In this document: in pieces, positions 25,406-33,582 of the stretch
Layout of the letters: the number at the start of each line of letters is the position of its first letter
Position numbering within the stretch: the stretch's first letter is position 1
Origin: PALSA-926 sp964476835
Lineage (GTDB): Bacteria > Pseudomonadota > Alphaproteobacteria > Micavibrionales > UBA2020
Assembly: GCA_964476835.1 (NCBI GenBank)
Contig: CAYZCE010000002.1
Location: 111,610-175,609 of the forward strand
Direction: 5' to 3'
DNA: 64,000 bases
Notes under the pieces: generated by a model
What the model saw: the letters and a program-made list of their open reading frames with translations, nothing else
The model's database searches: none
Told to the model about the DNA's origin: nothing
Translations under genes and position numbers: made by a program

Positions 25406-26488
25406 TCACTTATCACTCTTCCGCAGTGCATCGAAAAATCCGATGCTGCCGTCGGTGTTGCGCGTGAAGGCTTTGCCGAAGGCGTTTTGGAAGATGCTGA
25501 AGAAGGCGGACCAGCCGTCTTCCTTCGGAGAGTCTAGGTTTCCCGCGATCGGGATGCGCAGGGCGAACTGGTCTTTCGGATGGTTCTTGAAGACGGCGAT
25601 GAAGGCGGCGGCGATGCCGGACCACATGGCGTCGAATATATTATCCCGGGAATTGGGCGGCTCCACGGCGACGTTGAGCGCGAGGAACTTGATATATCCC
25701 GTCAGGCGTCCGTCGGCGGCGGCCAGCTCGGAGAAAACGCCTGCTTTGCCGCTGGCGAATTCCACGCCGGCGCTGGCTTGCGTGAAGTCGTTGAAGGCGG
25801 GCAGCGCAGCGTCGGTCAGCTTGACGTCGAGGTCGAAGTCGAGCACGGGCTTGACGATATTCATGCGCCCTTTCGCCTCCAGCCTGCCCTGGCCGATCGA
25901 CACGCCAGATACTTGCAGGTCCGAGGGGAGCGCCGTTTCACGATCCTCGGTGTTGCGCAGGTTGGTCACGCTGCCCTTGATGTCGGCCACATAAATATTC
26001 ACCGCCGGCTTCGCGACCGGATCGCGGTAGGCAACCTTGCCGCCCGCGACCGTGATGCGGTTGATGTCGAAGGGGGAGAGCGAATCGACAAAGCCGCCCC
26101 AGTCGCTGCCGCGCCCCGTCTGCTGCCGCGCGAAGTTGATGTCGACATCGTAAAACGCCACTTCGGCGACGATGCGTCCGTGCCAGAGCGCGGGCCATTC
26201 GACGGAGAGATCGGTCGTCTTGGCCGCGACGAAAGGTTCGCGGATCCCGCCCTTGATCTTATAGATGTTGAGGCCGTGAATTTGGTACGCGCCGCGCCAG
26301 AGGGCGATATCGATATCCGCAACCGAGCCGCCGTACCCGTTCAGCCGCGCCAACTGCGCGTTCACGTAGTCTTTCACCCAAAACGGCAGGTACAGCCGCG
26401 CCCCGATGAGCGCGATCGCGCACATCGCCGTCAGGGCGATGAAAGCCTTGGATAACCTTTGTCTGGCAGGGCTTTTTCTGGGCGACAT
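25406..26488 (-). CDS. DUF748 (AsmA-like) envelope protein
   Basis: 360 aa. Short basic N-terminus, one membrane anchor (about 14-33), then a long beta-rich periplasmic region with the DUF748 pattern: GYGGSVADIDIALWRGAYQIHGL, WPALWHGRIVAEVAFYDVDINF and GYIKFLALNV. DUF748 proteins belong to the AsmA-like/bridge-like lipid-transport group. Shorter than many family members (often over 1000 aa). GAGGAAA precedes the ATG. Convergent with tRNA-Ala. Confidence 0.85.
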   Translation of the reverse strand: MSPRKSPARQRLSKAFIALTAMCAIALIGARLYLPFWVKDYVNAQLARLNGYGGSVADIDIALWRGAYQIHGLNIYKIKGGIREPFVAAKTTDLSVEWPALWHGRIVAEVAFYDVDINFARQQTGRGSDWGGFVDSLSPFDINRITVAGGKVAYRDPVAKPAVNIYVADIKGSVTNLRNTEDRETALPSDLQVSGVSIGQGRLEAKGRMNIVKPVLDFDLDVKLTDAALPAFNDFTQASAGVEFASGKAGVFSELAAADGRLTGYIKFLALNVAVEPPNSRDNIFDAMWSGIAAAFIAVFKNHPKDQFALRIPIAGNLDSPKEDGWSAFFSIFQNAFGKAFTRNTDGSIGFFDALRKSDK

Positions 26489-26551
26489 GACTTTTCCTCG
26501 GAAGGCTGCGTCATGCCAACGCCCGAGGAGGGTTTATAGTTTCCAGCGCCT

Positions 26552-29500
26552 TTAGAAATTGCCTGTCACGCGAATGACGCCGGCATGGGCGCTGAAGTCT
26601 TCCTTGCGCTCGTAGTCGTAAGCGGCGGAGACCGTCAGGTCAGCGGCGTCGAGATAGGAAAGCCCCACGCCCGCGTTGACCGTGCCGCGTGCGGGTGACG
26701 CGCCTTCGACCGCGAAGGAAGCGCCGCCGCCGGTGAAGCCGGCGGTCGTCTGCATCCTGTCACCGATCAGGTCGTAGCGGTAGCCGGCGTGCACGGACGG
26801 CTGCCAGAGGGTGCCGTCGGACTTGATGTCCCAGCGCGCTGTCGCGGTGGCGCCCAGCTCGGCCTTGTCGAGGCTCTCGCCCCTGACGGTCAGGCCTGCG
26901 CCGCCCGCACCGGTTTCGGTATAGCCCGCCGGTGCGTAGTGCATGTAGTCGGCGATGACCGCCGGCGTCAGCACAGCGCCGAAGGCGGCGTCCGTCTTGT
27001 ACGCACGGCCTGCTTCGGCACGCGCCCAGTACTGGTTGGCATGTGTATCGCCATAGGCCGACACGCCCGGCGCGCCGACGTTGCGGCGGGTCGTGCTGAT
27101 GTCGTTATAGCTATACGCCACAAGGCCGCGCAGGTAGGTCGCCGCGTCGAAATCCATTTCGCCGTAGAGCGAGGCCTGGTAGCTGTCGATGGTGGAGGAC
27201 GTCTGGTTGACATTCTTCGCATCCACGTCGGTGTTGCCGTAGCTGAGCGCAAATCCGGCATAACCGTCCGCGGAACGTCCGCTGTTGTCCGCGCCGATCA
27301 CCGCGCCGTAGGTGCGCGCGCGGTAGCCGTCGGTCGCGCCGCCGCCGTCGCTGCGCGCGTCTTGCTTGGCGTATTGGCCGAAGCCCTGCACCCAGGCGCG
27401 CTGGCCATGGCTGCCCGAACCCGCCGACAGGCCCGACGCGCCCGCATCCGCCATCATCACCGGCGCATGCGCGTTGATGAGCTGGAAGGTGCTGTTGGCG
27501 ACATCGGTGATGCCCGTCAGGATGCCTTCGCCCGTATCCGGCAGGACGGACGCCAGTGCCGCGTTGACGCCTGCCGCCGTGCCCGCGCCGTTGACCGCGG
27601 CTTGCGCCGCCTGCAGGTTTGCATCGTTGGTGGAAAGGCCCATCAGCACGTCGCCGGCCGCGGCGTTATTGCGGTTGCTCGCGGTGTCGGCGACGGTATG
27701 CGCCTGCGCGACCTCGATGAAGAGGTCGCTGGCATCTGTCGGCGCCGCGGCCACGGTGCCGTTGAAATACGTGAAGTCCCACAGGTACGAATTGTCCTGG
27801 ATCGCCGTCGGTGTCGCGCCTGGCCCGCCGGTGATGCTGGCCGCATCGACGATCTTGAACTGCGCGCCGTCCGTCGGCGCCGTGCTGCCGACCGCGACGG
27901 TCAGCGTCGTGTCGGTCAGGTCAAGCGCGCCCGCCGTGACAAGCGCGCCCGCCGCCGCGCCGGAGACGCCGAAGGTGAAGGTGTTGGTCAGGCTGCCCGT
28001 GACCGTGGCGGCGGTCAGCGTGTCGCCCGCGCCGATTTTCGCAGTGCCGTCATTGGTGAAGACGAAGGCCGCCGCATCATGGCCGTGCGTGTCGAAGGAA
28101 ATGCCGGCGTCGATCTCGATCGTGCCGACATCGATGTCGCCGCCCGCCGAGAAGTTCTTGGCGACTTCGACCGTCGAGTAGTTCTGCGTCGGGTCGTCGT
28201 CGACGATGTCGCCGGTGACGGCGCCGCCGTTCAGGACAAGACGCGCCGTGTCGGTCAGTCCCGTGAAGCTGACCGCCGTGCCGTCCGTGCCGGTAATGGA
28301 GCCGCCCGCATTATTGAAGATGACGACCGGGGCCGCCGCGTTCACGGCAAGGCCGACCACGCCGGCGATCGTGCCATTGTTGACGATGCCGTCCGCGCTG
28401 CCGTCGCCGATGGCGGCGCCGTCGACCAGCAGCGCCGTATCGCCGGCCGAGACGATCCTGCCGTTGTTGATGAGGTTGCCGCCGATCACGCCGCCCGTGC
28501 CGATGGATACCTGTCCGTCCAGCAGGCCGTTGTTCGTCAGGTCGTTGGTGACGGTGCCGCCGGCATGGAGGTCGATGCTGTGCAAGTCGCCGGACATGGT
28601 GCCGTCGTTTTCAAGGCTGTCGATGGTGCCGCCGAAAGCCATCGACAGGCCGGACAGGCCGCCGAAGATGCTGGCGCCCTTCGCGTTCACCAGCCCGTGG
28701 CCGGCGGCGAGCGACGAGCCGCTGGCCAGCACGATGCCCGAGCCGTTGCCGCCGCTGATCGACCCTTCGTTGATGATGTCGCCCGCGATCGGCGCGCCGA
28801 CCGAGGTCAGGTTGAGGCCGTTGGTGCCGCCTTCGATGGCGCCGCTGTTGTGGATGTTGCCCGTGATGGTCGAGCCCGCAGAGACCTGCACGCCGTCGCC
28901 CGTGCCGCCGATGATCTGGCCTGCGTTTTCAAGCGGTCCGCCGAGCGTCGAGGTGTTGGTGATCAGGAGGCCGGTGACGCCGCCTTCGATCGTGCCTTTC
29001 TTGGTGTTGGTGAGGCCGTCGCGGACGTTGCCGTTCTCGCCCATGCGGATGCCGTTGTCGGCGGTGCCGCCGATGGTGCCGCTGTTGTAGATCATCCCCT
29101 TGATGCTGGTGCCGCCGCTCGGGCTGGTCAGGTAAAGGCCGGTGGCAGAGCCGCTGAGGGTGCCGGAGTTGATGAAGTCGCCGTCGATATAGCCGCTGTT
29201 GTTGGTGATGACGGCGCTGCCGGCGGTCGCGGTGATCGTGCCCTTGTTGTTGACGTCGCCGGTGAAGGTGCTGCCGTTGGTGACGATCAGGCCGGCGGTG
29301 GTGCCGGTGATCGCGTCCGTGTTGGAAAGACCGCCCGTCAGGTCGGAGCCGTTGGTGACCTCGATGCCGCTGCCGGCGGTCGCCGTCACCGTGCCGCCGT
29401 TGGAGATGCCGCCTGCCAGCGTGCTGGCGTTGGTGAGCGAGATGCCCGCCGTCGCGCCCGTCACCGAACCGGTGTTGGAAATGCCGCCGTTGATGATGCC

Positions 29501-29773
29501 CGTCCCCGACTCGATTCCGTAGGTGGTGCCGGCGATGGAACCATGCGACGTGATGGAGCCTACCGTGACGGTATCCACGAAGACGCCCTGCGTGCCGCCG
29601 GAGATGTCGCCGCTCTTCTTGACGATCAGGTTATTGCCCGCGCCCAGCAAGACCGGTCCCGTCACCGTGGCGCTCACCGTCGTATCCGCGGCTTGCGCGG
29701 CAGGCATCAAGGCCAGGAGGCCGATGACGGCGGTGGTGGAAACCAGGATCTTCTTGGAGGACATCGACAACAT
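26552..29773 (-). CDS. autotransporter with long repetitive passenger domain
   Basis: 1073 aa. Signal peptide ending MPAAQA, a passenger of about 650 residues made of many short imperfect repeats of the type N-x-G-T-I-x-G-G-T-x-G-L (for example NTGSVTGATAGIS, NSGTIGGTADNGI), an Ala-rich linker, and a C-terminal 12-strand beta-barrel (about 800-1073) that starts AWVQGFGQYAKQ and ends with Phe (VIRVTGNF), the sorting signal for BAM. I place the start at 29773 because AAAGGAG lies about 10 nt upstream and the best promoter would start transcription near 29808; an ATG at 29797 in frame has GGGAG that would fall at or before that start point. Surface adhesin is the likely role. Confidence 0.88.
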   Translation of the reverse strand: MLSMSSKKILVSTTAVIGLLALMPAAQAADTTVSATVTGPVLLGAGNNLIVKKSGDISGGTQGVFVDTVTVGSITSHGSIAGTTYGIESGTGIINGGISNTGSVTGATAGISLTNASTLAGGISNGGTVTATAGSGIEVTNGSDLTGGLSNTDAITGTTAGLIVTNGSTFTGDVNNKGTITATAGSAVITNNSGYIDGDFINSGTLSGSATGLYLTSPSGGTSIKGMIYNSGTIGGTADNGIRMGENGNVRDGLTNTKKGTIEGGVTGLLITNTSTLGGPLENAGQIIGGTGDGVQVSAGSTITGNIHNSGAIEGGTNGLNLTSVGAPIAGDIINEGSISGGNGSGIVLASGSSLAAGHGLVNAKGASIFGGLSGLSMAFGGTIDSLENDGTMSGDLHSIDLHAGGTVTNDLTNNGLLDGQVSIGTGGVIGGNLINNGRIVSAGDTALLVDGAAIGDGSADGIVNNGTIAGVVGLAVNAAAPVVIFNNAGGSITGTDGTAVSFTGLTDTARLVLNGGAVTGDIVDDDPTQNYSTVEVAKNFSAGGDIDVGTIEIDAGISFDTHGHDAAAFVFTNDGTAKIGAGDTLTAATVTGSLTNTFTFGVSGAAAGALVTAGALDLTDTTLTVAVGSTAPTDGAQFKIVDAASITGGPGATPTAIQDNSYLWDFTYFNGTVAAAPTDASDLFIEVAQAHTVADTASNRNNAAAGDVLMGLSTNDANLQAAQAAVNGAGTAAGVNAALASVLPDTGEGILTGITDVANSTFQLINAHAPVMMADAGASGLSAGSGSHGQRAWVQGFGQYAKQDARSDGGGATDGYRARTYGAVIGADNSGRSADGYAGFALSYGNTDVDAKNVNQTSSTIDSYQASLYGEMDFDAATYLRGLVAYSYNDISTTRRNVGAPGVSAYGDTHANQYWARAEAGRAYKTDAAFGAVLTPAVIADYMHYAPAGYTETGAGGAGLTVRGESLDKAELGATATARWDIKSDGTLWQPSVHAGYRYDLIGDRMQTTAGFTGGGASFAVEGASPARGTVNAGVGLSYLDAADLTVSAAYDYERKEDFSAHAGVIRVTGNF

Positions 29774-29814
29774 GTAAAGAGCGCTCCTTTTTTTCATCGC
29801 GACAAACTCCCGGC

Positions 29815-29845
29815 AGTCTAGCAGGAAGCCGGCGGGCATTGTCAA
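29815..29845 (-). promoter_or_regulatory. putative promoter of the autotransporter gene
   Basis: Minus strand TTGACA (plus 29840-29845), a 19-bp spacer and TGC-TAGACT (plus 29815-29820), an extended -10. The spacer is longer than ideal, so moderate support only. Confidence 0.4.
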
Positions 29846-29933
29846 TCAAACGCGATGCAGCAACGCCTTTTGATGGTTGCTGACGGCTTGCTTACGGGGA
29901 AATACGTCAAAGATTTTCTATATCGAAAAACCC

Positions 29934-31634
29934 TTAGCCGCTGTTCGCCACGCGGCGGATGACGCCGTTGAGCTGGTCGACGTCCTGCGCGGCTTTTTGC
30001 ATGGTGTTGGAAATGTCCTTGGTCACCACGCTCTGCTCCTCGATCGCCGAGGCGACGGCGTTGACGGACATGCTGACGGAATCGGTCGCCTGCTTGATGG
30101 AGAGCGATGCTTCCGCCGCCTGCGTCGACATCTGCTGCAGGATGGTGATCTTGGCGGAGATGTCTTCCGTCGCCTTGCTGACCTGGTTGGCGAGGTTCTT
30201 GACTTCCGACGCCACGACGGCGAAGCCCTTGCCTGCCTCGCCCGCACGCGCCGCCTCGATGGTGGCGTTGAGCGCGAGCAGGTTGACCTGCCCCGCGATG
30301 TCGTCGACCAGATGCACGACCGACTGCATGGAGACCGTGGTGCTGCGCAGCGAATCCATCAGGTCGTTGGCGACCTTGATCTTCTGCGCGATGTCGCTGA
30401 CCGACGTGTTGGAGTTCTGCATGTTGTGGCCGATCTCGCCGATGGCCGCGGTCAGTTCTTCCGCCGCGGCGGCGATGGAGGAGACGCTTTCGCGCATGCC
30501 TTCGGTCAGCCGCGCCGATTCCACGCGCGCCGACATCTGCGAGGTGATGTCGGTCGCGTACTTGACGACCTTGAACGGCTTGCCGTTCATGTCGAGGATG
30601 GGGTTGTAGGAGGCGACGATCCACACCTCGCGCCCGCCCTTGGCCATGCGCCTGAATTCGCCGGCCTGGAACAGCCCCTTGTTCAGCTTCGCCCAGAATT
30701 CCTTGTATTCCGCACTGCGCGCGTATTCTTCATCCGCAAAGAGGCTGTGATGGCGCCCTTGAATCTCCCCGAGGCTGTAGCCGAGGGTGTTGAGGAAGTT
30801 CTGGTTCGCATCGATGATGGTGCCGTCGAGGTTGAAGTGGATCACGGCCTGCGATTTGCCGATCGCGTCGATCTGGCCTTCGTAGTCGGCGTTCTTGAGC
30901 TTCTGGCCGGTGATATCGGTTGCGTACTTGACGACCTTGAAGGGCTTGCCGTTCATGTCGAAGATGGGGTTGTAGGACGCGAGGATCCACACTTCCTTGC
31001 CGTTCTTGCCCTGGCGCTTGTACTCGCCGGCCTGGAACTGCCCCTTGTTGAGGTTTGTCCAGAATTCCTTGTACGCGGCGCTCTGCGCGTAATCGGGCGC
31101 GGCGAACATGCTGTGATGCTGCCCCTGGATTTCCTCGAGGCTGTAGCCCATGACGTCGAGGAAGTTGAGGTTGGCGTTGATGACGGTGCCGTCGAGGTTG
31201 AAGTGGATGACGGCCTGCGAGCGGCCGATCGCGTCGATCTGGCCTTCGTGGTCGGCGGTCTTCAATTTCTGGTCGGTGATGTCGGTCGCGTACTTGACGA
31301 CGAAGGCGACCTTGCCCGTACTGTCGATCACGGGATTGTAGGAAGCCTCGATCCACACTTCCTTGCCGCCTTTGGCGAAGCGCTTGTATTGCGCGACGCT
31401 GTGCTGGCCCTTGCGCAGGCTTGCCCAGAAGCCCTGATACTCCGGCGATCCCGCATAGCCCGGATCGACGAAAGTCGAATGGTGGCGGCCCTTGATCTCG
31501 TCGAGCGCGTACCCCATCACCGAAAGGAAGTTCTTGTTCGCGTCGATGATCTTGCCTTCCGGCGTGAAGCGGATGACGGCGTGCGACTTGTCGAGCGCGT
31601 GAAGTTCCGACGTGCTGTCGTTCTTGAAAAACAT
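29934..31634 (-). CDS. soluble methyl-accepting chemotaxis protein with three PAS domains
   Basis: 566 aa without transmembrane segments. Three consecutive PAS/PAC units of about 122 residues (about 12-120, 134-242, 256-364), each ending KYATDIT and each with a QGHHS-like segment; units 2 and 3 are the most alike. Then an MCP signalling domain (about 380-560) with the hairpin tip NLLALNATIEAARAGEAGKGFAVVASEVK. PAS domains often bind haem or flavin and sense oxygen or redox state. Start MFFKNDS at 31634 with GGGGGAG upstream; longer frame to 31748 is unsupported. No che genes adjoin; it probably feeds the chemotaxis system encoded at 37.8-44.5 kb. Confidence 0.9.
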   Translation of the reverse strand: MFFKNDSTSELHALDKSHAVIRFTPEGKIIDANKNFLSVMGYALDEIKGRHHSTFVDPGYAGSPEYQGFWASLRKGQHSVAQYKRFAKGGKEVWIEASYNPVIDSTGKVAFVVKYATDITDQKLKTADHEGQIDAIGRSQAVIHFNLDGTVINANLNFLDVMGYSLEEIQGQHHSMFAAPDYAQSAAYKEFWTNLNKGQFQAGEYKRQGKNGKEVWILASYNPIFDMNGKPFKVVKYATDITGQKLKNADYEGQIDAIGKSQAVIHFNLDGTIIDANQNFLNTLGYSLGEIQGRHHSLFADEEYARSAEYKEFWAKLNKGLFQAGEFRRMAKGGREVWIVASYNPILDMNGKPFKVVKYATDITSQMSARVESARLTEGMRESVSSIAAAAEELTAAIGEIGHNMQNSNTSVSDIAQKIKVANDLMDSLRSTTVSMQSVVHLVDDIAGQVNLLALNATIEAARAGEAGKGFAVVASEVKNLANQVSKATEDISAKITILQQMSTQAAEASLSIKQATDSVSMSVNAVASAIEEQSVVTKDISNTMQKAAQDVDQLNGVIRRVANSG

Positions 31635-31754
31635 CTCGATTTTCTCCCCCTTGAAAAAAACAAACCAACCCGCATCAAGTCTGTCAGAACGGATGCGGAC
31701 GTCAATTCGTTTTTTGCCGTACGCATGTGTGCGGACACACGATCGCACTCACGC

Positions 31755-31795
31755 AAAAAAAAAAAGAGCCGTCCGGCTCATGGTCCGGACGGCTC
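31755..31795 (-). terminator. intrinsic terminator of the PRC-barrel gene
   Basis: An 11-bp stem, GAGCCGTCCGG (31766-31776) with CCGGACGGCTC (31785-31795), and an 8-nt loop. On the minus strand it is followed by an 11-nt T-run. Sits 18 bp after the PRC-barrel stop. Confidence 0.85.
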
Positions 31796-31813
31796 AGTCG
31801 TCGTGGGGAACGC

Positions 31814-32569
31814 TCATTTCTTGTCGACAGATTTCTTGAACTGCTTGAACAGCGCGGATTGGTGCGCGGTCAGCTTGAAGTCGACATCGTCGCCGTCCTT
31901 CACGGTCTCGACGTCGTCATAGTCGACGGCCGCATAGTCGCCGCCCATGCCGAGCTTCTTATTGAAGCCGATGATGAGGCGCGTCGCTTCGTCGCTGCGG
32001 AAGTAGATGTTCTCGACGGAAGCGACCTTGTCGTTGTCGCTGTCAACCACGTCCGACTTCAGGAGCTCCTTGACGCTCAGACTGCCCGACGGGATGACGG
32101 CGGCCTTCTTCCAGTCCTTCTGGTCGTAGGAGAAGTCGGCAGCGTGGTCGACCATGTATTCGGAGAGGCGCATGACGACCGTGCCGTCGGCCTCCTGCTT
32201 CACGACGTCATTATAGTCGAAAGCGGCCACTTTCTTGCCGATGCCGAGGAATCCGCCGTCGGAGACGACGACGAGGATCGCCGTGCCGTCGCTGTCGACG
32301 ATGATGTCTTTCAGTTTTGCGACCTTATGGCCGGCAGTATTGACGACCGTCTGGCCGATCAGGCCTTCGGCCGTGCTGTTGCGCTTGATCAGCACAGGCT
32401 CCAGCGTCTTTTCGCCGAGGAAGAAAGCCTTGATGTCGCGCATCACGTGCACCTTATGCGCAGGCGCGTTGCCCGTGCCGGAAACGGCCTTTAACGATTG
32501 GTTCGCGAGCGCGGGGCTGGTGATCAGGATCGTCAGGGCGACGACAGCCGTCATTGTTTGCATCTTCAT
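31814..32569 (-). CDS. exported protein with two PRC-barrel domains
   Basis: 251 aa. Sec signal peptide (about 1-23, ending SPALA). Two PRC-barrel domains: about 67-130 (LIGQTVVNTAGHKVAKLKDI) and about 165-230 (DVVDSDNDKVASVENIYF). PRC barrels occur in the photosynthetic reaction centre H subunit, in RimM and in many stress proteins. I start at the ATG at 32569 because AAGGAG then has a 7-nt spacing; the first ATG (32575) touches the Shine-Dalgarno. A near-consensus EcfG promoter drives it. Likely a periplasmic stress protein. Confidence 0.85.
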   Translation of the reverse strand: MKMQTMTAVVALTILITSPALANQSLKAVSGTGNAPAHKVHVMRDIKAFFLGEKTLEPVLIKRNSTAEGLIGQTVVNTAGHKVAKLKDIIVDSDGTAILVVVSDGGFLGIGKKVAAFDYNDVVKQEADGTVVMRLSEYMVDHAADFSYDQKDWKKAAVIPSGSLSVKELLKSDVVDSDNDKVASVENIYFRSDEATRLIIGFNKKLGMGGDYAAVDYDDVETVKDGDDVDFKLTAHQSALFKQFKKSVDKK

Positions 32570-32617
32570 TGTCATTCTCCTTTTTTTGCGGGGTTTTCAT
32601 CAGAACTCTCCGCTACA

Positions 32618-32643
32618 AACACCCGGGCGCGGAAATGCGTTCC
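32618..32643 (-). promoter_or_regulatory. EcfG-type general-stress promoter of the PRC-barrel gene
   Basis: Minus strand GGAAC (plus 32639-32643), a 17-bp spacer, TGTT (plus 32618-32621). The consensus of alphaproteobacterial EcfG sigma factors is GGAAC-N16/17-CGTT, so one base differs. The -35 element lies back-to-back with the next promoter. Confidence 0.55.
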
Positions 32644-32647
32644 ATGC

Positions 32648-32672
32648 GGAACCATCATGCCCGCCGGGCGTT
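32648..32672 (+). promoter_or_regulatory. EcfG-type general-stress promoter of the 55-aa acidic protein gene
   Basis: GGAAC (32648-32652), 16-bp spacer, CGTT (32669-32672): full match to the EcfG consensus. Transcription would start near 32680, just before the Shine-Dalgarno AAAGGAG at 32694. Confidence 0.7.
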
Positions 32673-32707
32673 CGCTTGATGAAGCCACACAACAAAGGAG
32701 AATCGTC

Positions 32708-32875
32708 ATGAGCCCGCAACAACCGACTTATAATCCCGACAAGCCCAATCCGGATATCAAGACGAATCCGGACCGTAAGGTGGATCCCGCCCAACAGCCC
32801 GACGACCCGGACAATCAGGAAGAACCTGGCACGCCCGACGAGGACACGGGCGACGCCGAAACGGACGCGGAATAA
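32708..32875 (+). CDS. 55-aa acidic, Pro/Asp-rich small protein
   Basis: AAAGGAG with a 7-nt spacer precedes the ATG, which makes this short gene credible. The product starts MSPQQPTYNPDKPNPD and becomes very acidic (DEDTGDAETDAE at the end), with no hydrophobic core; it should be intrinsically disordered. Own EcfG-type promoter and own terminator (32902-32933), so it is a complete stress-induced unit. No family recognised; disordered acidic proteins are often desiccation or osmotic protectants, which is only a guess. Confidence 0.7.
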   Translation: MSPQQPTYNPDKPNPDIKTNPDRKVDPAQQPDDPDNQEEPGTPDEDTGDAETDAE

Positions 32876-32901
32876 CCGCTATTATATAGCGGCTTATGGA
32901 A

Positions 32902-32933
32902 GAATGGGCCCTTCACGGGGTCCATTCTTTTTT
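32902..32933 (+). terminator. intrinsic terminator of the 55-aa protein gene
   Basis: GAATGGGCCC (32902-32911) pairs over 10 bp with GGGTCCATTC (32918-32927), loop of 6, followed by six T residues. The next EcfG promoter starts 7 bp later. Confidence 0.85.
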
Positions 32934-32939
32934 ATGCGC

Positions 32940-32964
32940 GGAACCGCCCGCCGCCCCGGGCGTT
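32940..32964 (+). promoter_or_regulatory. EcfG-type general-stress promoter of the SYLF-like gene
   Basis: GGAAC (32940-32944), 16-bp spacer, CGTT (32961-32964): full match to the consensus. Predicted start near 32971, 36 nt before the ATG. Confidence 0.7.
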
Positions 32965-33006
32965 GGTTGTAAAGAGTTCCCATTTCAAGCAAACAGGAGG
33001 CCCGTC

Positions 33007-33549
33007 ATGAAGTACCTGATCGCCGTTCTGGCGTTTTTCGCCTTTCTCGCGCAGGCGCACGCCATAACGCCGGAAGAACAGAAATCCGAGATCCAGAACA
33101 TGGCCGCGAGCGCGCTCGAGAAGCTTTACGCCGCGCAGCCCGGCACCAAAGAAAAGGTCGCCGACGCCGTCGGCTATGCGGTTTTTTCCAGCCCCGACGG
33201 CCACGGCATCGCCCGCAACAATCGCAGCAAGCAGGAAACCTATATGTGGATGAATTCCTTCTTCGGCGTGAAGGCCGAGGACGTCAAGGTCATCCTCGTC
33301 TTCCGCGAGCCCGGCGCGTACCGCAACTTCGTGCGCACGGGGCTTGACCTCACAGGACAAGTCGACGACCCCGCGCCCAACGGCACGCAGGACGTCGTGA
33401 TGGGCGTCACGGCCTACCAGCTGACGCAAAGCGGCCTCATCAAGCCCGCCTTGCTGAAAGGCACGCGCTATACGCGCGACGAGGGCCTCAGCCCGTCCAA
33501 GCCCGTGGCCGGCGCCAAAGTCATCTCGCGAAGCGGTCGATATAATTGA
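33007..33549 (+). CDS. exported SYLF-domain-like (YSC84-related) protein
   Basis: 180 aa with a signal peptide (about 1-19, ending AQAHA). The mature part shows the order of a SYLF (lipid-binding) domain: ALEKLYAAQPGTKEKVADAVGYAVFSS, a glycine-containing stretch, and an EDVKVILVFREPGAYRNFVRTG strand-helix, but the glycine-rich core is less marked than in classical members, so the assignment is tentative. AGGAGG precedes the ATG. Preceded by its own EcfG-type promoter. SYLF proteins bind phosphoinositides or membranes in known cases; here a periplasmic location is predicted. Confidence 0.7.
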   Translation: MKYLIAVLAFFAFLAQAHAITPEEQKSEIQNMAASALEKLYAAQPGTKEKVADAVGYAVFSSPDGHGIARNNRSKQETYMWMNSFFGVKAEDVKVILVFREPGAYRNFVRTGLDLTGQVDDPAPNGTQDVVMGVTAYQLTQSGLIKPALLKGTRYTRDEGLSPSKPVAGAKVISRSGRYN

Positions 33550-33582
33550 CCACGAGAGTAACGCGCATTAGACTGTCTGCCG

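Noticed and set aside
26789..29821. 1010-codon open frame on the plus strand
   Set aside because: It is antisense to the autotransporter, whose signal peptide, repeats and barrel ending in Phe are clear. The plus-strand product is Arg/Ala/Asp-rich with no domain. High GC keeps both strands open.
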